Both the position numbers and the translations under genes were made by a program. The notes beneath the pieces were generated by a model, which did not search any database, was not told the DNA's origin, and saw nothing but the letters and a program-made list of their open reading frames with translations. Positions 1-10,081 of a DNA stretch of 64,000 nt are shown one piece after another (positions within the stretch are counted from its first letter, which is position 1; each line of letters begins with the position of its first letter). The DNA is from Phaeodactylum tricornutum CCAP 1055/1 (Eukaryota > Bacillariophyta > Bacillariophyceae > Surirellales > Neidiaceae): assembly GCF_000150955.2 (NCBI RefSeq), contig NC_011674.1, positions 744,001 through 808,000 of the forward strand, given 5' to 3'.

Positions 1-1137
1 AGGATGGAGACTCTGTTGATAGGCTCGACATAGACTAAAATGGTGATCAATCAATGTCCCTGGAGGTGGACCCTTGTTGGCGGCCCATCGGTAGTGGGGA
101 TCTCGATATTCTGGCGGAATGTGACTACAATATTTACACACCCATTCCCCATTAGGTTCTTCTGCAAATGGAAAGTTAGCCGGCACATCGTAATTCGGGC
201 GAAACCCCGAAGGTCCGAAGCCTTCAGGATTTCGACCAGAGTAAGGGCTAGGACGCGAATTGCGGGGCATTGGCATCGGAGATTCATGAGTAGGAGGCGA
301 CGCATGATGTGGAGACATCGAGGGTGGTTGGCCTTCTATCAGTATTGGACTTCGATTCCTATTACTGCTCATTTGGTTAGGGTGCATTGGATAAGAGATA
401 CCATAGGATGGCCCTGTTTCGTTCGCATATCGTTCAGATCCTCCCATCTGAGGATATTGCTGAGAACCTTCAGCTTCTCGGAAATGAATACCGGTATTAC
501 CAGGAAACCTATTCAGGATACCAAACTGGTGACACCTTCTTGCGCAAAAGTCTGTTAGAATCTTTCGGTTCCTGTCCCTCTCGTGTGGAGGCTCCCGCTC
601 TACAGTTCGCTTCAAAAACCCTTTGAGGTCTCCCGGTGCAAGATCACATCGACAGACATGATTCCGGACAAGTCCTCGTACTAAATCTCCCACAAGCACC
701 AAATCCGCCGGAAACATAAAACTGTCAGCGGCTGGCCCATTCAAGCAATGAAGACAGCGTACCCCTATTTGTCCCGGCGACGTTCGATTCCCCGACGAAT
801 CTGCAGCATACATGTCACCGGCTTCGAAAAGTTCGACCTGCTGTAAGGCCACGGCGTCCAACTCGGACAAATTCGCCCGCTCCTGAGGTCCTAATAAACT
901 AACCCTTCTTGATTTTCTCGGCCCATAATCCATTTGGCTATGGTAATGCGATGCCGATGGCATGCTATCAGTTCGTGGGTCTGTCTCGTATGGAGGCATG
1001 GCGCCAGGAGGAGGATAGCGAGGCGGCGGCGGTCTTTGTGAACACTCCTCAATTTCGTGATATTCGGCGTCTTGAAAACGATCAAAGGTCAAACCACAGA
1101 GTGTGCAAGTCCAAAAGCCTCGACTCTGTTTCGGCAT
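1..1137 (-). CDS. Zinc-finger-like protein, partial (runs off left edge)
   Basis: An open frame of 379 codons starts at an ATG at 1137-1135 and has no stop before the window edge, so the C-terminus is missing. The first 35 residues hold a C2HC finger (FWTCTLCGLTF; Cys11, Cys14, His27, Cys32). Around residues 120-165 a second cysteine/histidine block (GVRCLHC, later NHVCRC) encloses a hydrophobic FPADLVLVGDLVRGL segment. I recall this arrangement from large diatom-restricted families, but that is memory and not a search. A third C-x2-C (WVCKYC) with a distal H-x4-C lies near the edge. The middle is rich in Pro, Ser and Met and is probably disordered. A DNA- or protein-binding regulator is likely; the target is unknown. 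Confidence 0.75.
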   Translation of the reverse strand, partial: MPKQSRGFWTCTLCGLTFDRFQDAEYHEIEECSQRPPPPRYPPPGAMPPYETDPRTDSMPSASHYHSQMDYGPRKSRRVSLLGPQERANLSELDAVALQQVELFEAGDMYAADSSGNRTSPGQIGVRCLHCLNGPAADSFMFPADLVLVGDLVRGLVRNHVCRCDLAPGDLKGFLKRTVEREPPHERDRNRKILTDFCARRCHQFGILNRFPGNTGIHFREAEGSQQYPQMGGSERYANETGPSYGISYPMHPNQMSSNRNRSPILIEGQPPSMSPHHASPPTHESPMPMPRNSRPSPYSGRNPEGFGPSGFRPNYDVPANFPFAEEPNGEWVCKYCSHIPPEYRDPHYRWAANKGPPPGTLIDHHFSLCRAYQQSLHP

Positions 1138-1989
1138 TTCCTTGAAAATTGAAAGATCAGAACGGATTCCTATGGAAATACCTATGGAAATAGGTCCACG
1201 CCGGATTCCAATTCTGGCTCTACGCCAACCTATATAGCACCCGCCTCACAAAGTCTATGCTTCATTCAGCAGAGTCGGTGAGCGCAGTTCGCAGGCTCCT
1301 GTTTTGGTAGCCGTGCACTGGCAGGAAGAGATGATATCCGGATCGGCCAAAACCTGGACTGATGAGGCTCGGATATTTTGCTAAATGTCTTCGAATCAAA
1401 GGAAACAGCGATGCCTTTGAAAGCTTTTATGTGCACACGAAGAGATAAACGGCTTGCTAATACTCCGTACAACAGCACGTAGCGTGGACAAGGAAATACG
1501 CTAAGCGTGGGCTGGGGTCTATTGAGCGCTATACTTCAAAGTGATGCACATTCTCTTTCAATCGGGGCACGGACGGCGAAAGTTTGCGGGAACTCTCCAT
1601 CAAAATCGGTGGAGTGCCGTCACTATGTGCGCGCTTAGGTACATGTGTATCGAAATCCTTTGCAGTATTCAAATGTCCATCTTTGAAGATTATATATAGG
1701 TCTATATAAAACTGTCTACCGCGGGGTCAAGTCGTATGTTTCCATCCAGTTAGAAGTAAATCGTGATCCAAAATGGATGGCTGCTAAGAAATTTTCCCAA
1801 CCCGTACCATTTCACTAATTCAAGGGAATCGAGTTTTTTGACAAGATTAAGGCGTTTCCAACGACAAATTGTATGAGAACTTTACTAGGCTTTACAGCAG
1901 CTAACGTCGTCGCTACAAGCGTTAGAGGCGACACGCAAAACGGTAGGGCTAGTTTCCAATTCATGTGCTCTTCCACAACCATTCCCTAC
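1138..1989. other. Intergenic, about 850 nt, no gene seen
   Basis: Only short shadow ORFs occur here. A 12-nt unit (cctatggaaata) is repeated in tandem near 1170-1193, just upstream of the zinc-finger start. No RNA gene or coding signal is evident. Confidence 0.5.
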
Positions 1990-2763
1990 CTAATAGTCTA
2001 ACCCCAATGGTCTAGCCCTTTGGGTCTCTTCTTCGCCCTTCACCTGTTGTCCTCGGACGCCTCTCGCTACGAAGCTGAAGCTTTGCCCCGGTCTCCAACC
2101 GGCATTGATTGCTTCTTTCATAGTAGCAAAGTCTCTCCACAGAGGTTCCTCCGACTGGGATTCTTCTTGGATAGCCGCAGCGTCTTGCGCTGCCTTCTTG
2201 CGCTTGGTGCTCTTCTTTTTCTTTTCTGTGACTGGTGGTATCTTTATATTGGAAATTGTCATTTCTACTTGGGTACTGTCGAATGGCCGAATATTGTTCT
2301 GTTGCATAGCTTCCAACACAGTTTCTCGCGCACACTCATCCATTGCAAAGGCCCTGTAGGTGGGTTCCAAATGAGGGGGTATCGTTCCTGGTCGAAAACC
2401 TTGGAATCTCTGCTGCTTAGCATCTTGCATAAGTTTCTTGTAGATAGCCTCACTGAACCGCCCGAGATCTGCCTCCACACCGTCAATGACAACTTCCCAA
2501 TCGGTCAGTTTCCCTTCTTGTAGTAAAATTGAGCACCCGCCAATTTTCCCGTCCTGTCCGGAGACAATCCCACCATTCCATGCGTCTTCGTCCACCGCGT
2601 TTAGCCGCGTGTTATGCCGTCCAGCTTCTATCAACCACGGCAGGTAGGCGCTATGCCTGTCCGTGGGTATTGGCCTCGATACTCCACACTGTGTGAGTAG
2701 CGAAAAGGCGGACACCGTCGCAATGCACAAGAACACAGGAAGTGTCAATTTTTGTAGGCGCAT
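1990..2763 (-). CDS. Plastid-targeted trigger-factor-like protein (ribosome-binding domain only)
   Basis: The protein has 257 residues from the ATG at 2763; longer in-frame upstream starts would bury the leader. Residues 1-20 form a signal peptide ending in TVSAF, a diatom ASAF-type motif, so plastid import is likely. Residues about 80-175 resemble the N-terminal ribosome-binding domain of bacterial trigger factor, including the signature GFRPGTIPP at 122-130, preceded by an amphipathic YKKLMQDAKQQ helix. No PPIase domain or full C-terminal chaperone domain follows. Instead there is a Lys-rich linker (KKKKSTKRKK) and a short tail. A bacterial trigger factor has about 430 residues, so this is a reduced form. 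A role in folding nascent plastid chains is inferred. Confidence 0.75.
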   Translation of the reverse strand: MRLQKLTLPVFLCIATVSAFSLLTQCGVSRPIPTDRHSAYLPWLIEAGRHNTRLNAVDEDAWNGGIVSGQDGKIGGCSILLQEGKLTDWEVVIDGVEADLGRFSEAIYKKLMQDAKQQRFQGFRPGTIPPHLEPTYRAFAMDECARETVLEAMQQNNIRPFDSTQVEMTISNIKIPPVTEKKKKSTKRKKAAQDAAAIQEESQSEEPLWRDFATMKEAINAGWRPGQSFSFVARGVRGQQVKGEEETQRARPLGLDY

Positions 2764-3262
2764 AGTGAAGTCTTGATATTGCCAGTCTATAATTGATTTA
2801 CAGTTTTTGCCATGCTCTTTTTGTTTGGGTGCATCGACCCCGACGAAGAGCGTGGTGAGGAAATAAATTGGTGTCACTGACTGGCAATCTAACAGTAAAT
2901 TGACATGTGAATGGGAGTCGAGACTCATTGGCTGTGTCGGTTGATGACATAAACTGAGGTCCTTCCGTCACCCAATGACTGGGAGTTACAAAGTTTATTC
3001 GTGACTGAGTGTAAACTCTGACTAAAGGTTTTGTCGCGTATACATAATACCACGCGTTCCACTGGACATGCACAAATTACAATTGGGTTAACAGTAGGTT
3101 CTTGATTGACAGAGTCTCTCTAACAGTCCATCTAGCACCTTCATGTGATTGGTCTATTGCATACTCAGATGAGTAAAATGCCCAGCGCAACGGAGGGAAT
3201 ATGTAATTATGGTTTTAGCGATACGTAAAAACCTGATCATATGCTCGCAGTCGGCTGGCTTG
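2764..3262. other. Intergenic, about 500 nt
   Basis: This is the upstream region of the trigger-factor-like gene and the 3' side of the Rab gene. It contains several CACTGACT and CTAACAGT-type words (2876-2900, near 3005) like those near other starts in the window. No coding region is supported. Confidence 0.4.
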
Positions 3263-3884
3263 TCAGAGGCAACATGTTTTTTTTGGTACCTCACTTGCAC
3301 TAAAATCTACGGTGTTGTCGTTAACTGTAAGCGAGTCTTCGTTAACAAGCGTGGCGGCTGATTGACGCGCTAGCTCTTGAAAGAGTTCCGCTATATTCTG
3401 ATTGTTGCGGGCCGACGTTTCCGTGTAGTAAGCACTAATAGAGCGCGAAAACTCTCGGGCTTCTTCTTCGCTCACGGATCTATTGTCCGCTAAATCAAAC
3501 TTATTGCCGCAGACGAATAGCAAGATGTTTTCTGGGCCAAATTGTCGTAGTTCCCGAACCCCAACGCTTGAAACGAATGTCGGCGGCAAATGTCGTATAC
3601 AAGAATGGCAGCCCCGGCGCCTCGGAAATATAGTGGGGTCAAAGACTGATAGCGTTCTTGACCTGCGGTATCCCATATTTTCAATTTGATGGCTTTGTTC
3701 GTATCAATACAGATGACGGTTTTGCTGAGAAAGCTGACTCCGATCGTTGCTTCTTGAAACGGATGAAACTCATTCTGAACGAATCGAAGAGCCAGACTTG
3801 TTTTGCCCACCCGGAGTCTCCCACAAGGACGACTTTGGTGGATCTATCTACCGTGACATCGTCCCTACATTTCGCTGCAGTCAT
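3263..3884 (-). CDS. Rab5/Rab21-like small GTPase, with two apparent frame breaks
   Basis: The ATG is at 3884 and the stop at 3265-3263. All Rab motifs are present, but in two different frames. The P-loop starts as VLVGDSG and continues as GKTSLALRF one frame over, near 3809-3813. The switch II motif [16 protein letters not shown] and ETSA follow, and the frame changes back near 3556-3562 between HSFQAL and [10 protein letters not shown]. Each break looks like one G missing from a G-rich run on the coding strand. Restoring both would give about 207 residues, the normal Rab length. The tail KKTCCL is an XCCX-type prenylation end. The switch I/effector region [14 protein letters not shown] and the RYQSL motif resemble endosomal Rab5-group proteins. 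It is divergent from GlyRS (about 390 nt between starts). Sequencing error or a recent pseudogene are both possible. Confidence 0.8.
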
Positions 3885-4275
3885 ACTTTTGTGTTCATAT
3901 TTGGAAGAAAATGGACGGGGACATGTCGTTGCCGCTTCACGGTCAGGTTAAGACAAACGGCACCTCTTTCGTGAGCCAATTTCCGTTCCATGACTTACTT
4001 GATTCATAAGTAGGTCGTACTTCCTGACAGTGAGTACTTTTCCTATCAGGTAGTGAGCTCCGCACTTCCACGAAAAGCAATACACTCCAGGCTCTCTACT
4101 AGTAGTGTAAAAAGCCTGGGTGTCGGGAAAAAGACAGCGATACGAATGAAAGGCGCACCCATCGCACTCGATCGCAAACGTGCGTGAGATCCTGCTTGCT
4201 TCGCGCACAACTTCCTATTCTACCTTTGGGATTAGGAGTTTTCCGTGCGCTTACTACGTTCGCAATTTCTGCAGC

Positions 4276-6463
4276 ATGACTGTCCAGACGAACGAACAAC
4301 TTCAAGATGAACTGGACGCTCTAAACGCTCAGATTACCAAACAGGGTAGCGCAGTCCGGGAGCTTAAGAAGGCCGGTGACGCAGACGCCGTCGCGGAGGC
4401 CGTGGCCAAGCTTCAAGCACTCAAGATCAATGCAGCGGAAATGGGCAAGAGCCTCGTCTCGGATGAGCCCGAATTCAACCGAAAGGCGTTCGACGAGCTT
4501 GTATTGCGGAAAATGTTTGTGGTACCCTCGTTCGAGATTCATGGGGGTGTGAAGGGTCTCTTTGATTTGGGTCCTCCAGCTTGCTCTCTCAAGGTTCGTA
4601 GCGATCAGAGTCATCGGACGCCTTTTAATCCAATTATACGCGCATTGTCTTATATGAATTTTTCTCTTGAAGGCTGCCATGATCGATCTGTGGCGCAAGC
4701 ATTTCGTACTTGCTGAAAGTATGCTGGAGATGGAATGCACCTGTTTGACCCCCGAGGCCGTCCTCAAGACAAGTGGTCACGTGGACCGTTTCACAGATCT
4801 CATGGTAAAAGATCCGCAGACAGCGGAATGCTTTAGGGCTGACAAGCTCTTGGAAGATGCCATCGATTCGTTGCTGGAAGCCAACCCGACAATGCCGGTG
4901 GAAGAACGGGAAGATCACCTTCGTATTCAGCGACAGGCGGACGCCTTTTCGCCTACCGAATTAGACGAACTTTTGATTAAGTACGATTGCAAGGGACCTT
5001 CCGGTGAAGCCTATACACCGTCTTTTCCCTTCAATCTCATGTTCAAGACCAGCATTGGCCCGGAAGGTACTTCGGTAGGTTACTTGCGTCCAGAGACAGC
5101 CCAAGGATTGTTTGTCAACTACCGTCGGCTTTTGGACTTGAATGCTGGAAAAATGCCTTTCGCCGCTGCCCAAATTGGTTTAGGATTTCGCAACGAGATT
5201 GCCCCACGTTCAGGCCTTTTGCGTGTGCGCGAATTTTGTATGGGAGAGATTGAACATTTCGTCAATCCTAAAGACAAATCGCACCCAAATTTTAAATCTG
5301 TCACCGATAAAGAGCTGGTTCTTTTTGGTAGAGATGATCAACTGGGCAGCGGAAAGACCAAAACAATTGCCTGCGGTGAAGCCGTTGAGAGTGGCTTGAT
5401 CAACAACGAAACTTTGGCTTATTTCATGGCGCGCACACAGCTCTACATGGAAAAGATCGGCATGGATCCCCAGCGTTTGCGTTTCCGCCAGCATTTGGCT
5501 ACCGAAATGGCTCATTATGCCGCCGATTGCTGGGATCTGGAAATCAAATCAAGTTATGGCTGGCAAGAATGCGTTGGACACGCTGATCGCGCTTGCTACG
5601 ATCTCGAGGTGCACAGCAGGGCAACCAAGACCTCTATGGTGGCCACTCAGAAAGTTGATCCACCACAAGAAATGGAAGTTGCCAAACTCAAGTTTGATCG
5701 AAAGTTGCTCGGTCAAGCCTTCAAAGGTGATCAACGCGTGGTGTCCGGTATGCTCGAGTCGTTGGCCGAAAGTTGGACGGACTTTGAGCCTATTGCGACG
5801 AAATTGGAAAACGATGGAAAGACGACGGTGGAGGGTTTTGAGATCACTAAAGAAATGATGACTTGGACGAAGCAGAAAAAGACAGTTCACGAAATTAAGT
5901 TTACTCCCTCCGTAATCGAACCTTCGTTTGGGATGGGGCGTATCTTGTATTCGCTATTGGAGCATTCCTTCTACCAGCGCGAATCGGACGAGCAGCGCGT
6001 AGTTATGAGGTTTACTCCGCAGGTGGCCCCTGAAAAATGTGCAGTATTGCCGATCAGCAGCAATCCTGAGTGCAACGAAATCGTTGATGACATTGCTCGT
6101 GACTTAATGGACAGCGACTTGGCTACTAGAGTTGACAAGTCTACGGCAGCGATTGGTCGTCGCTACTCTCGTTCTGACGAGCTCGGTATCCCTTTTGCCG
6201 TGACGGTGGATTTCGATACTCTCAACGACGGAACCGTGACGCTCCGTGAACGCGATTCCACAGTTCAGGTTCGCCTCCCCAAAAATGACATTAACTACCT
6301 TCTTTTTCAAATAGTTCACAGCCGCATGACTTGGGAGGACGTCATGAAGAAGTATCCTGTTGTTTCAACTGGTGATGATACTGAGGTAGCCGCGGAAGAC
6401 GCTGTAACTGTAGTTGAGCAGACGTCTCGTGGCGCATTCCGGCGGCCGGCCCAGCCTAAGTAG
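4276..6463 (+). CDS. GARS: Glycyl-tRNA synthetase (eukaryotic alpha2 type), one intron
   Basis: Exons are 4276-4593 and 4673-6463, joined in phase 0 across a 79-nt GT..AG intron; the product has about 702 residues. It charges tRNA-Gly with glycine. Residues about 8-60 form a WHEP domain (VRELKKAGDADAVAEAVAKL), as in animal GlyRS. Class II motifs follow: RPETAQGLFVNY, motif 2 FRNEIAPRSGLLRVREF and motif 3 PSFGMGRILYSLLEHSF. The C-terminal anticodon-binding domain contains VAPEKCAVLPIS and the IGRRYSRSDELGIPFAVTVD signature. The start at 4276 is the first ATG in frame. The open frame continues upstream without an ATG (from a GTG at 4180), so a non-AUG longer form for organelle import is conceivable but unproven. 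Confidence 0.95.
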
Positions 6464-6532
6464 CTGACTAAAGATATTAACTATGAGACAGTTCAGATTT
6501 CAGATTCTGTTTTACGCGCAAATCTTGAAGCG

Positions 6533-8956
6533 TTATTGCTTCATGGATGACATCGATCGAGCTCCAGATAGTTTTGAGAGAGTGTCGTAAACTTTCTTCG
6601 AAAGATGCAAGCAATCCTCCGGATTATCCGGTGGCGAGACCAAAATATACATAACATTGCCGAGCGAACGTGCAAAAACGCATTCTTTACGAAGAAGACG
6701 TATCGCCACATTGATGAGCGAGCACTCATTGTCTCCGCTCTCGTCGTCGTCGACATCGAGCGTAATAGAAAGAACGGTACCTAGCGAAAAGGTCTGCTCA
6801 ACGATAGGTAGTTCCGACATAGCTCTTACCAAATCAGCGTCGAAAAGCATCCTGGGGCTGACTTTTGCTTTTCTGGAGTGCTCTGATAGTAGGTCATACG
6901 CGTGTAGAGCATGCAGTGCGCTTGTACAGCCACTTGCATGAGCACAGTGAGAACTACCGTGGAGCATCGCCATCGTTTCGTCTTCTCCCAAAAATGTCTC
7001 GAATATTTCTTCGGTGGTTAATGTTGCACATAGTGGAAGGATTCCACCGGTGAGAAGTTTCGAGTACACTCCGATGTCGGGATCTTCCCGTAAAATGTCG
7101 CGACCGCTCATCACTCCAAGTCGTTGAAGTCCCGATGTAGTCTCATCAAAGATAACAGGAACATTGCGTGACTCAGCAACGGCAATTAGAGCTTTCTGCC
7201 AAAGTGGATCGACAAAACTCATTCCCGCGACAGCCGAAAGCACCGGCTCAATCACAACAGATGATATTTTCTTATTGACACTACTATGCTCGTAAACAAG
7301 CCATTGCATCTCAATCAGTTCCCTGTACTGCGAATGAAGTTTTCTGGAAATCATCCGTGCATCGATATCCAAAACGTGATCGATGGATTCAAACGTTGTT
7401 TGTGTGCCCTCAAGTTCAGATCCCTCCGGGAACGAAATGGAAAGCACTCCGTTTCGAAAACCTAACGTTGGAACAGACAGGAATAATCCTTTGCATTCAT
7501 ACCAGGGATGCTGTCCGTCATTGAAAAAGCTGGGTTCAGTAGCATTCATAACTCCCAGTGTATCACCATGGTAACTATTCTCTTGTCCGCAAATAACCCA
7601 TTCGATTGATTCATTCTCTTCTTCACGCATTCGCTTGATATAGGTTTTCATGCCCATCTTGAGGGCCGCTTCCATTCCAGATGCTGCGTCCTCCGTAAAG
7701 AAAACACGCTTCGCCCACCCTTGTCCTGGACCGCGGGGACCTACAAGTGTTTGGCCCAAAGCGACGGCGGGTGCATGCACTGTCTGAGGGAAGGCAACAT
7801 AACCGTATCGTCCAGCTGCACCAGCGCTAGCCAAAGCGAGCGAAGAATCCCCGTGTCCAATACCGAGAGTCCCTTCACTTCCTGACATATCTTTCATTGA
7901 TACACGCTCTAGACATATTCCGTCTGTGCCGTCAACGAGCACATTCAAGTCGTTCTGAGAAGCACTGTCCACAAGCGCAACTTGATTGTCTCTTTGAACC
8001 TGACTATGCTGTGTAAATGGCCACCACAAAACTTGTCGGCCGGTACACCGCAAACTTTGCAAGTCCAAGAGCTGACCTTCCCAACTTTGTTGCAAAAAAT
8101 CGTCCAGACGTTCGAACCGTTCCTTGACGGCATCGGAGCCATACCATTCATCCAAAGGCACTTGTGGATCCGACGGAATAGCAGGTAGCGACATCACAGA
8201 ATCGTTCGGATTGGAGAAGAGCGTCTCTCCATTGCCAGCTCGAAGCTTATGACCCCGTGAAACATATTCGCGCATGGCCGAAACGTTGTCGTAGTCCGTT
8301 TCCAACAAAACAAGGGCCGTCACATCGTAACCCCGAATCAGCAACGATTCCAAACTGGACAGTGTCGCACTGATACCACCCAGTCTGCCGTCACCGACGA
8401 GGACTACCGGGGTTTGTCCCAGTAATGGTTGATATAGGTCTGCTTGGGGTATCCATCCCCAGCCAGTCTCCGAAGTCGCGTGTCGAGCTGACGTGTTGTT
8501 GGGCGACGAGGCAGAAGGACTGAGTACACCACCAGCCGTTTCAATAATTGTCGTGACAGGACCTGAACGGTTCGTTGTTTCTACCAAAACTTTGTTGACG
8601 GCCTCCATTACATGCTTGTCACTCTGGGGCTTGTTTTCCATTCGTGAAGCGATATGAGGCGAGGTCGGAGTATCCCACTGGAACAAAATCTCTGCGGATA
8701 GCGCATTGGAAGGCCGAGGCTGCAATAAGGCGTGCCTCCTTACAAATTCCTGATCATTGCCGCCACATTGGAGAGGCTTGACGTAATGAACAGTGTTGCG
8801 TCGGAGCGCAGCCCGGACGAGACCAGCGGAAACGAGAGTTTTACCAACATCTGTGTTAGCTCCAAAGACTATGTTGGTGCGTTTGTCTGCCGCCACTCGC
8901 ACGTTTTTGCTGTGCGATGAAAAGAGTCTTCGCAAGCCGATAAAGCGAGATAGCAT
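6533..8956 (-). CDS. Bifunctional BioD-BioA: dethiobiotin synthetase / DAPA aminotransferase
   Basis: An uninterrupted frame of 807 residues fuses two consecutive biotin-synthesis enzymes, as in plant BIO3-BIO1. The ATG at 8956 begins MLSRFIGLRRLFSSHSKN, an Arg/Ser-rich mitochondrial-type presequence. Residues about 27-300 are BioD, with P-loop GANTDVGKTLVS and VKPLQCGG. Residues about 310-800 are BioA, a fold-type I PLP aminotransferase, with WWPFTQH at its start, SYHGDTLGVMNAT, FDETTSGLQRLG, the PLP lysine in SKLLTGG and a late MLHGSSHCAHASGC. The reactions are KAPA to DAPA, then DAPA plus CO2 and ATP to dethiobiotin. It is divergent from the MsrA-like gene (359 nt between starts). Confidence 0.95.
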   Translation of the reverse strand: MLSRFIGLRRLFSSHSKNVRVAADKRTNIVFGANTDVGKTLVSAGLVRAALRRNTVHYVKPLQCGGNDQEFVRRHALLQPRPSNALSAEILFQWDTPTSPHIASRMENKPQSDKHVMEAVNKVLVETTNRSGPVTTIIETAGGVLSPSASSPNNTSARHATSETGWGWIPQADLYQPLLGQTPVVLVGDGRLGGISATLSSLESLLIRGYDVTALVLLETDYDNVSAMREYVSRGHKLRAGNGETLFSNPNDSVMSLPAIPSDPQVPLDEWYGSDAVKERFERLDDFLQQSWEGQLLDLQSLRCTGRQVLWWPFTQHSQVQRDNQVALVDSASQNDLNVLVDGTDGICLERVSMKDMSGSEGTLGIGHGDSSLALASAGAAGRYGYVAFPQTVHAPAVALGQTLVGPRGPGQGWAKRVFFTEDAASGMEAALKMGMKTYIKRMREEENESIEWVICGQENSYHGDTLGVMNATEPSFFNDGQHPWYECKGLFLSVPTLGFRNGVLSISFPEGSELEGTQTTFESIDHVLDIDARMISRKLHSQYRELIEMQWLVYEHSSVNKKISSVVIEPVLSAVAGMSFVDPLWQKALIAVAESRNVPVIFDETTSGLQRLGVMSGRDILREDPDIGVYSKLLTGGILPLCATLTTEEIFETFLGEDETMAMLHGSSHCAHASGCTSALHALHAYDLLSEHSRKAKVSPRMLFDADLVRAMSELPIVEQTFSLGTVLSITLDVDDDESGDNECSLINVAIRLLRKECVFARSLGNVMYILVSPPDNPEDCLHLSKKVYDTLSKLSGARSMSSMKQ

Positions 8957-9315
8957 GCTTGCTCGTTGACGTTGCGCTGGAGTGACAGGTGAATAAAGCA
9001 ATCGCTGCCGAGTGGCACTGCTCTCGGGATCGTCTGTGCCCAAAACCACAAAATGTGATGTGTGTTTCTTTCCCTTCGTCTCCTAACGAGAGAGCCGATT
9101 ATTAAGTTTAGATGGCTGTACTTTCTCTTATGTGACGTGAATCAAAAGAATTTGGTGTGACTGAAAATGAGGGAAACCACGTTCATCGTAGATTGTCTCG
9201 AGTCTTATTACCATGAGGATAAAGCTTCCTCACGTTATCTTGAAACGTTGTCCTTTCTTTGGGATTTCGCGTCGGAGACCAACGCAACACTATCTGCTAA
9301 CTATTCGTGAAAACA

Positions 9316-10038
9316 ATGAAGCTACTTTGTCTGTTGGTGGCATTCAGCTTTTTCCCCACAGCCTATGCCTTTATCCCCGACGTTCTTCCACAAAATCAAA
9401 GATCATTCTCATCGGATTCACTGTCCGCCGAAGCCACCTTTGGGATGGGATGTTTCTGGAAACCCAGCGAAGAATTGCTGAAAGTGCCCGGAGTGACCGA
9501 GACGATTGCGGGCTATACCGGAAAAGCAAACGCCGAGAGTCCCCCTAATTACGAATCGGTATGCTTCTCATACGAATGGGTGGAAGGCGTCCGTGTGGTT
9601 TACGACGAAACGCAACTCGAGTATGATGCGTTGCTGGACGCTTTTTTTGAAGCGCAAGAACCAAAATTGGGGTCGCGACAGTACTCGTCCGTCATATTTC
9701 CCCACGACGATACGCAACAGCGCATCGCGGCCGATTGGTTGGAGCGCAATTGCAATCGACTGCGGGGTGACGGTGTGGCAACGAGTTGGACAACGGTCGA
9801 GCCGCTGGCGAACTTTTATCGAGCAGAAAACTATCATCAACGCTATTGGCAGAAGACTCGACCCCGGGTTGCTGGTATGATTGCCTTGTTGGCAATAGCG
9901 ACCGGTATCCTTGATGGCTGGACCCCGGAAGCCTGGCAGGAAAACGTGCATACCGTCGCCAATGCTACTGTGCTGGCCGGTTTGTTCTATGTGCTGATTG
10001 AACGCCGCATCGATACCAAGGTGGTCCAATTGAGCTAA
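9316..10038 (+). CDS. MsrA-like methionine sulfoxide reductase, plastid-targeted, with membrane tail
   Basis: The product has 240 residues from the ATG at 9316. The leader MKLLCLLVAFSFFPTAYAF ends in an ASAF-type motif followed by IPDV, so plastid import is likely. Residues about 40-185 form the MsrA fold: FGMGCFW with the nucleophilic Cys, GYTGKANAESPPNYESVC, and SRQYSSVIFPHDDTQQ. The usual HDPT stretch is reduced to EAQEPKLGS, so the domain is divergent. After the catalytic part come two hydrophobic stretches (VAGMIALLAIATGI and ATVLAGLFYVLI), suggesting a C-terminal membrane hairpin that ordinary MsrA lacks. Reduction of protein methionine-S-sulfoxide at a plastid membrane is inferred. A retuned non-reductase role is possible. 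Confidence 0.85.
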   Translation: MKLLCLLVAFSFFPTAYAFIPDVLPQNQRSFSSDSLSAEATFGMGCFWKPSEELLKVPGVTETIAGYTGKANAESPPNYESVCFSYEWVEGVRVVYDETQLEYDALLDAFFEAQEPKLGSRQYSSVIFPHDDTQQRIAADWLERNCNRLRGDGVATSWTTVEPLANFYRAENYHQRYWQKTRPRVAGMIALLAIATGILDGWTPEAWQENVHTVANATVLAGLFYVLIERRIDTKVVQLS

Positions 10039-10081
10039 TGTAAGGTCATGATTTAGGATTTATAGAAGCAAAGTTGCTGTG

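Noticed and set aside
2020-2523. 167-codon plus ORF over the trigger-factor-like gene
   Set aside because: It is antisense to a gene with clear domain content; the apparent hydrophobicity comes from the lysine-rich coding strand.
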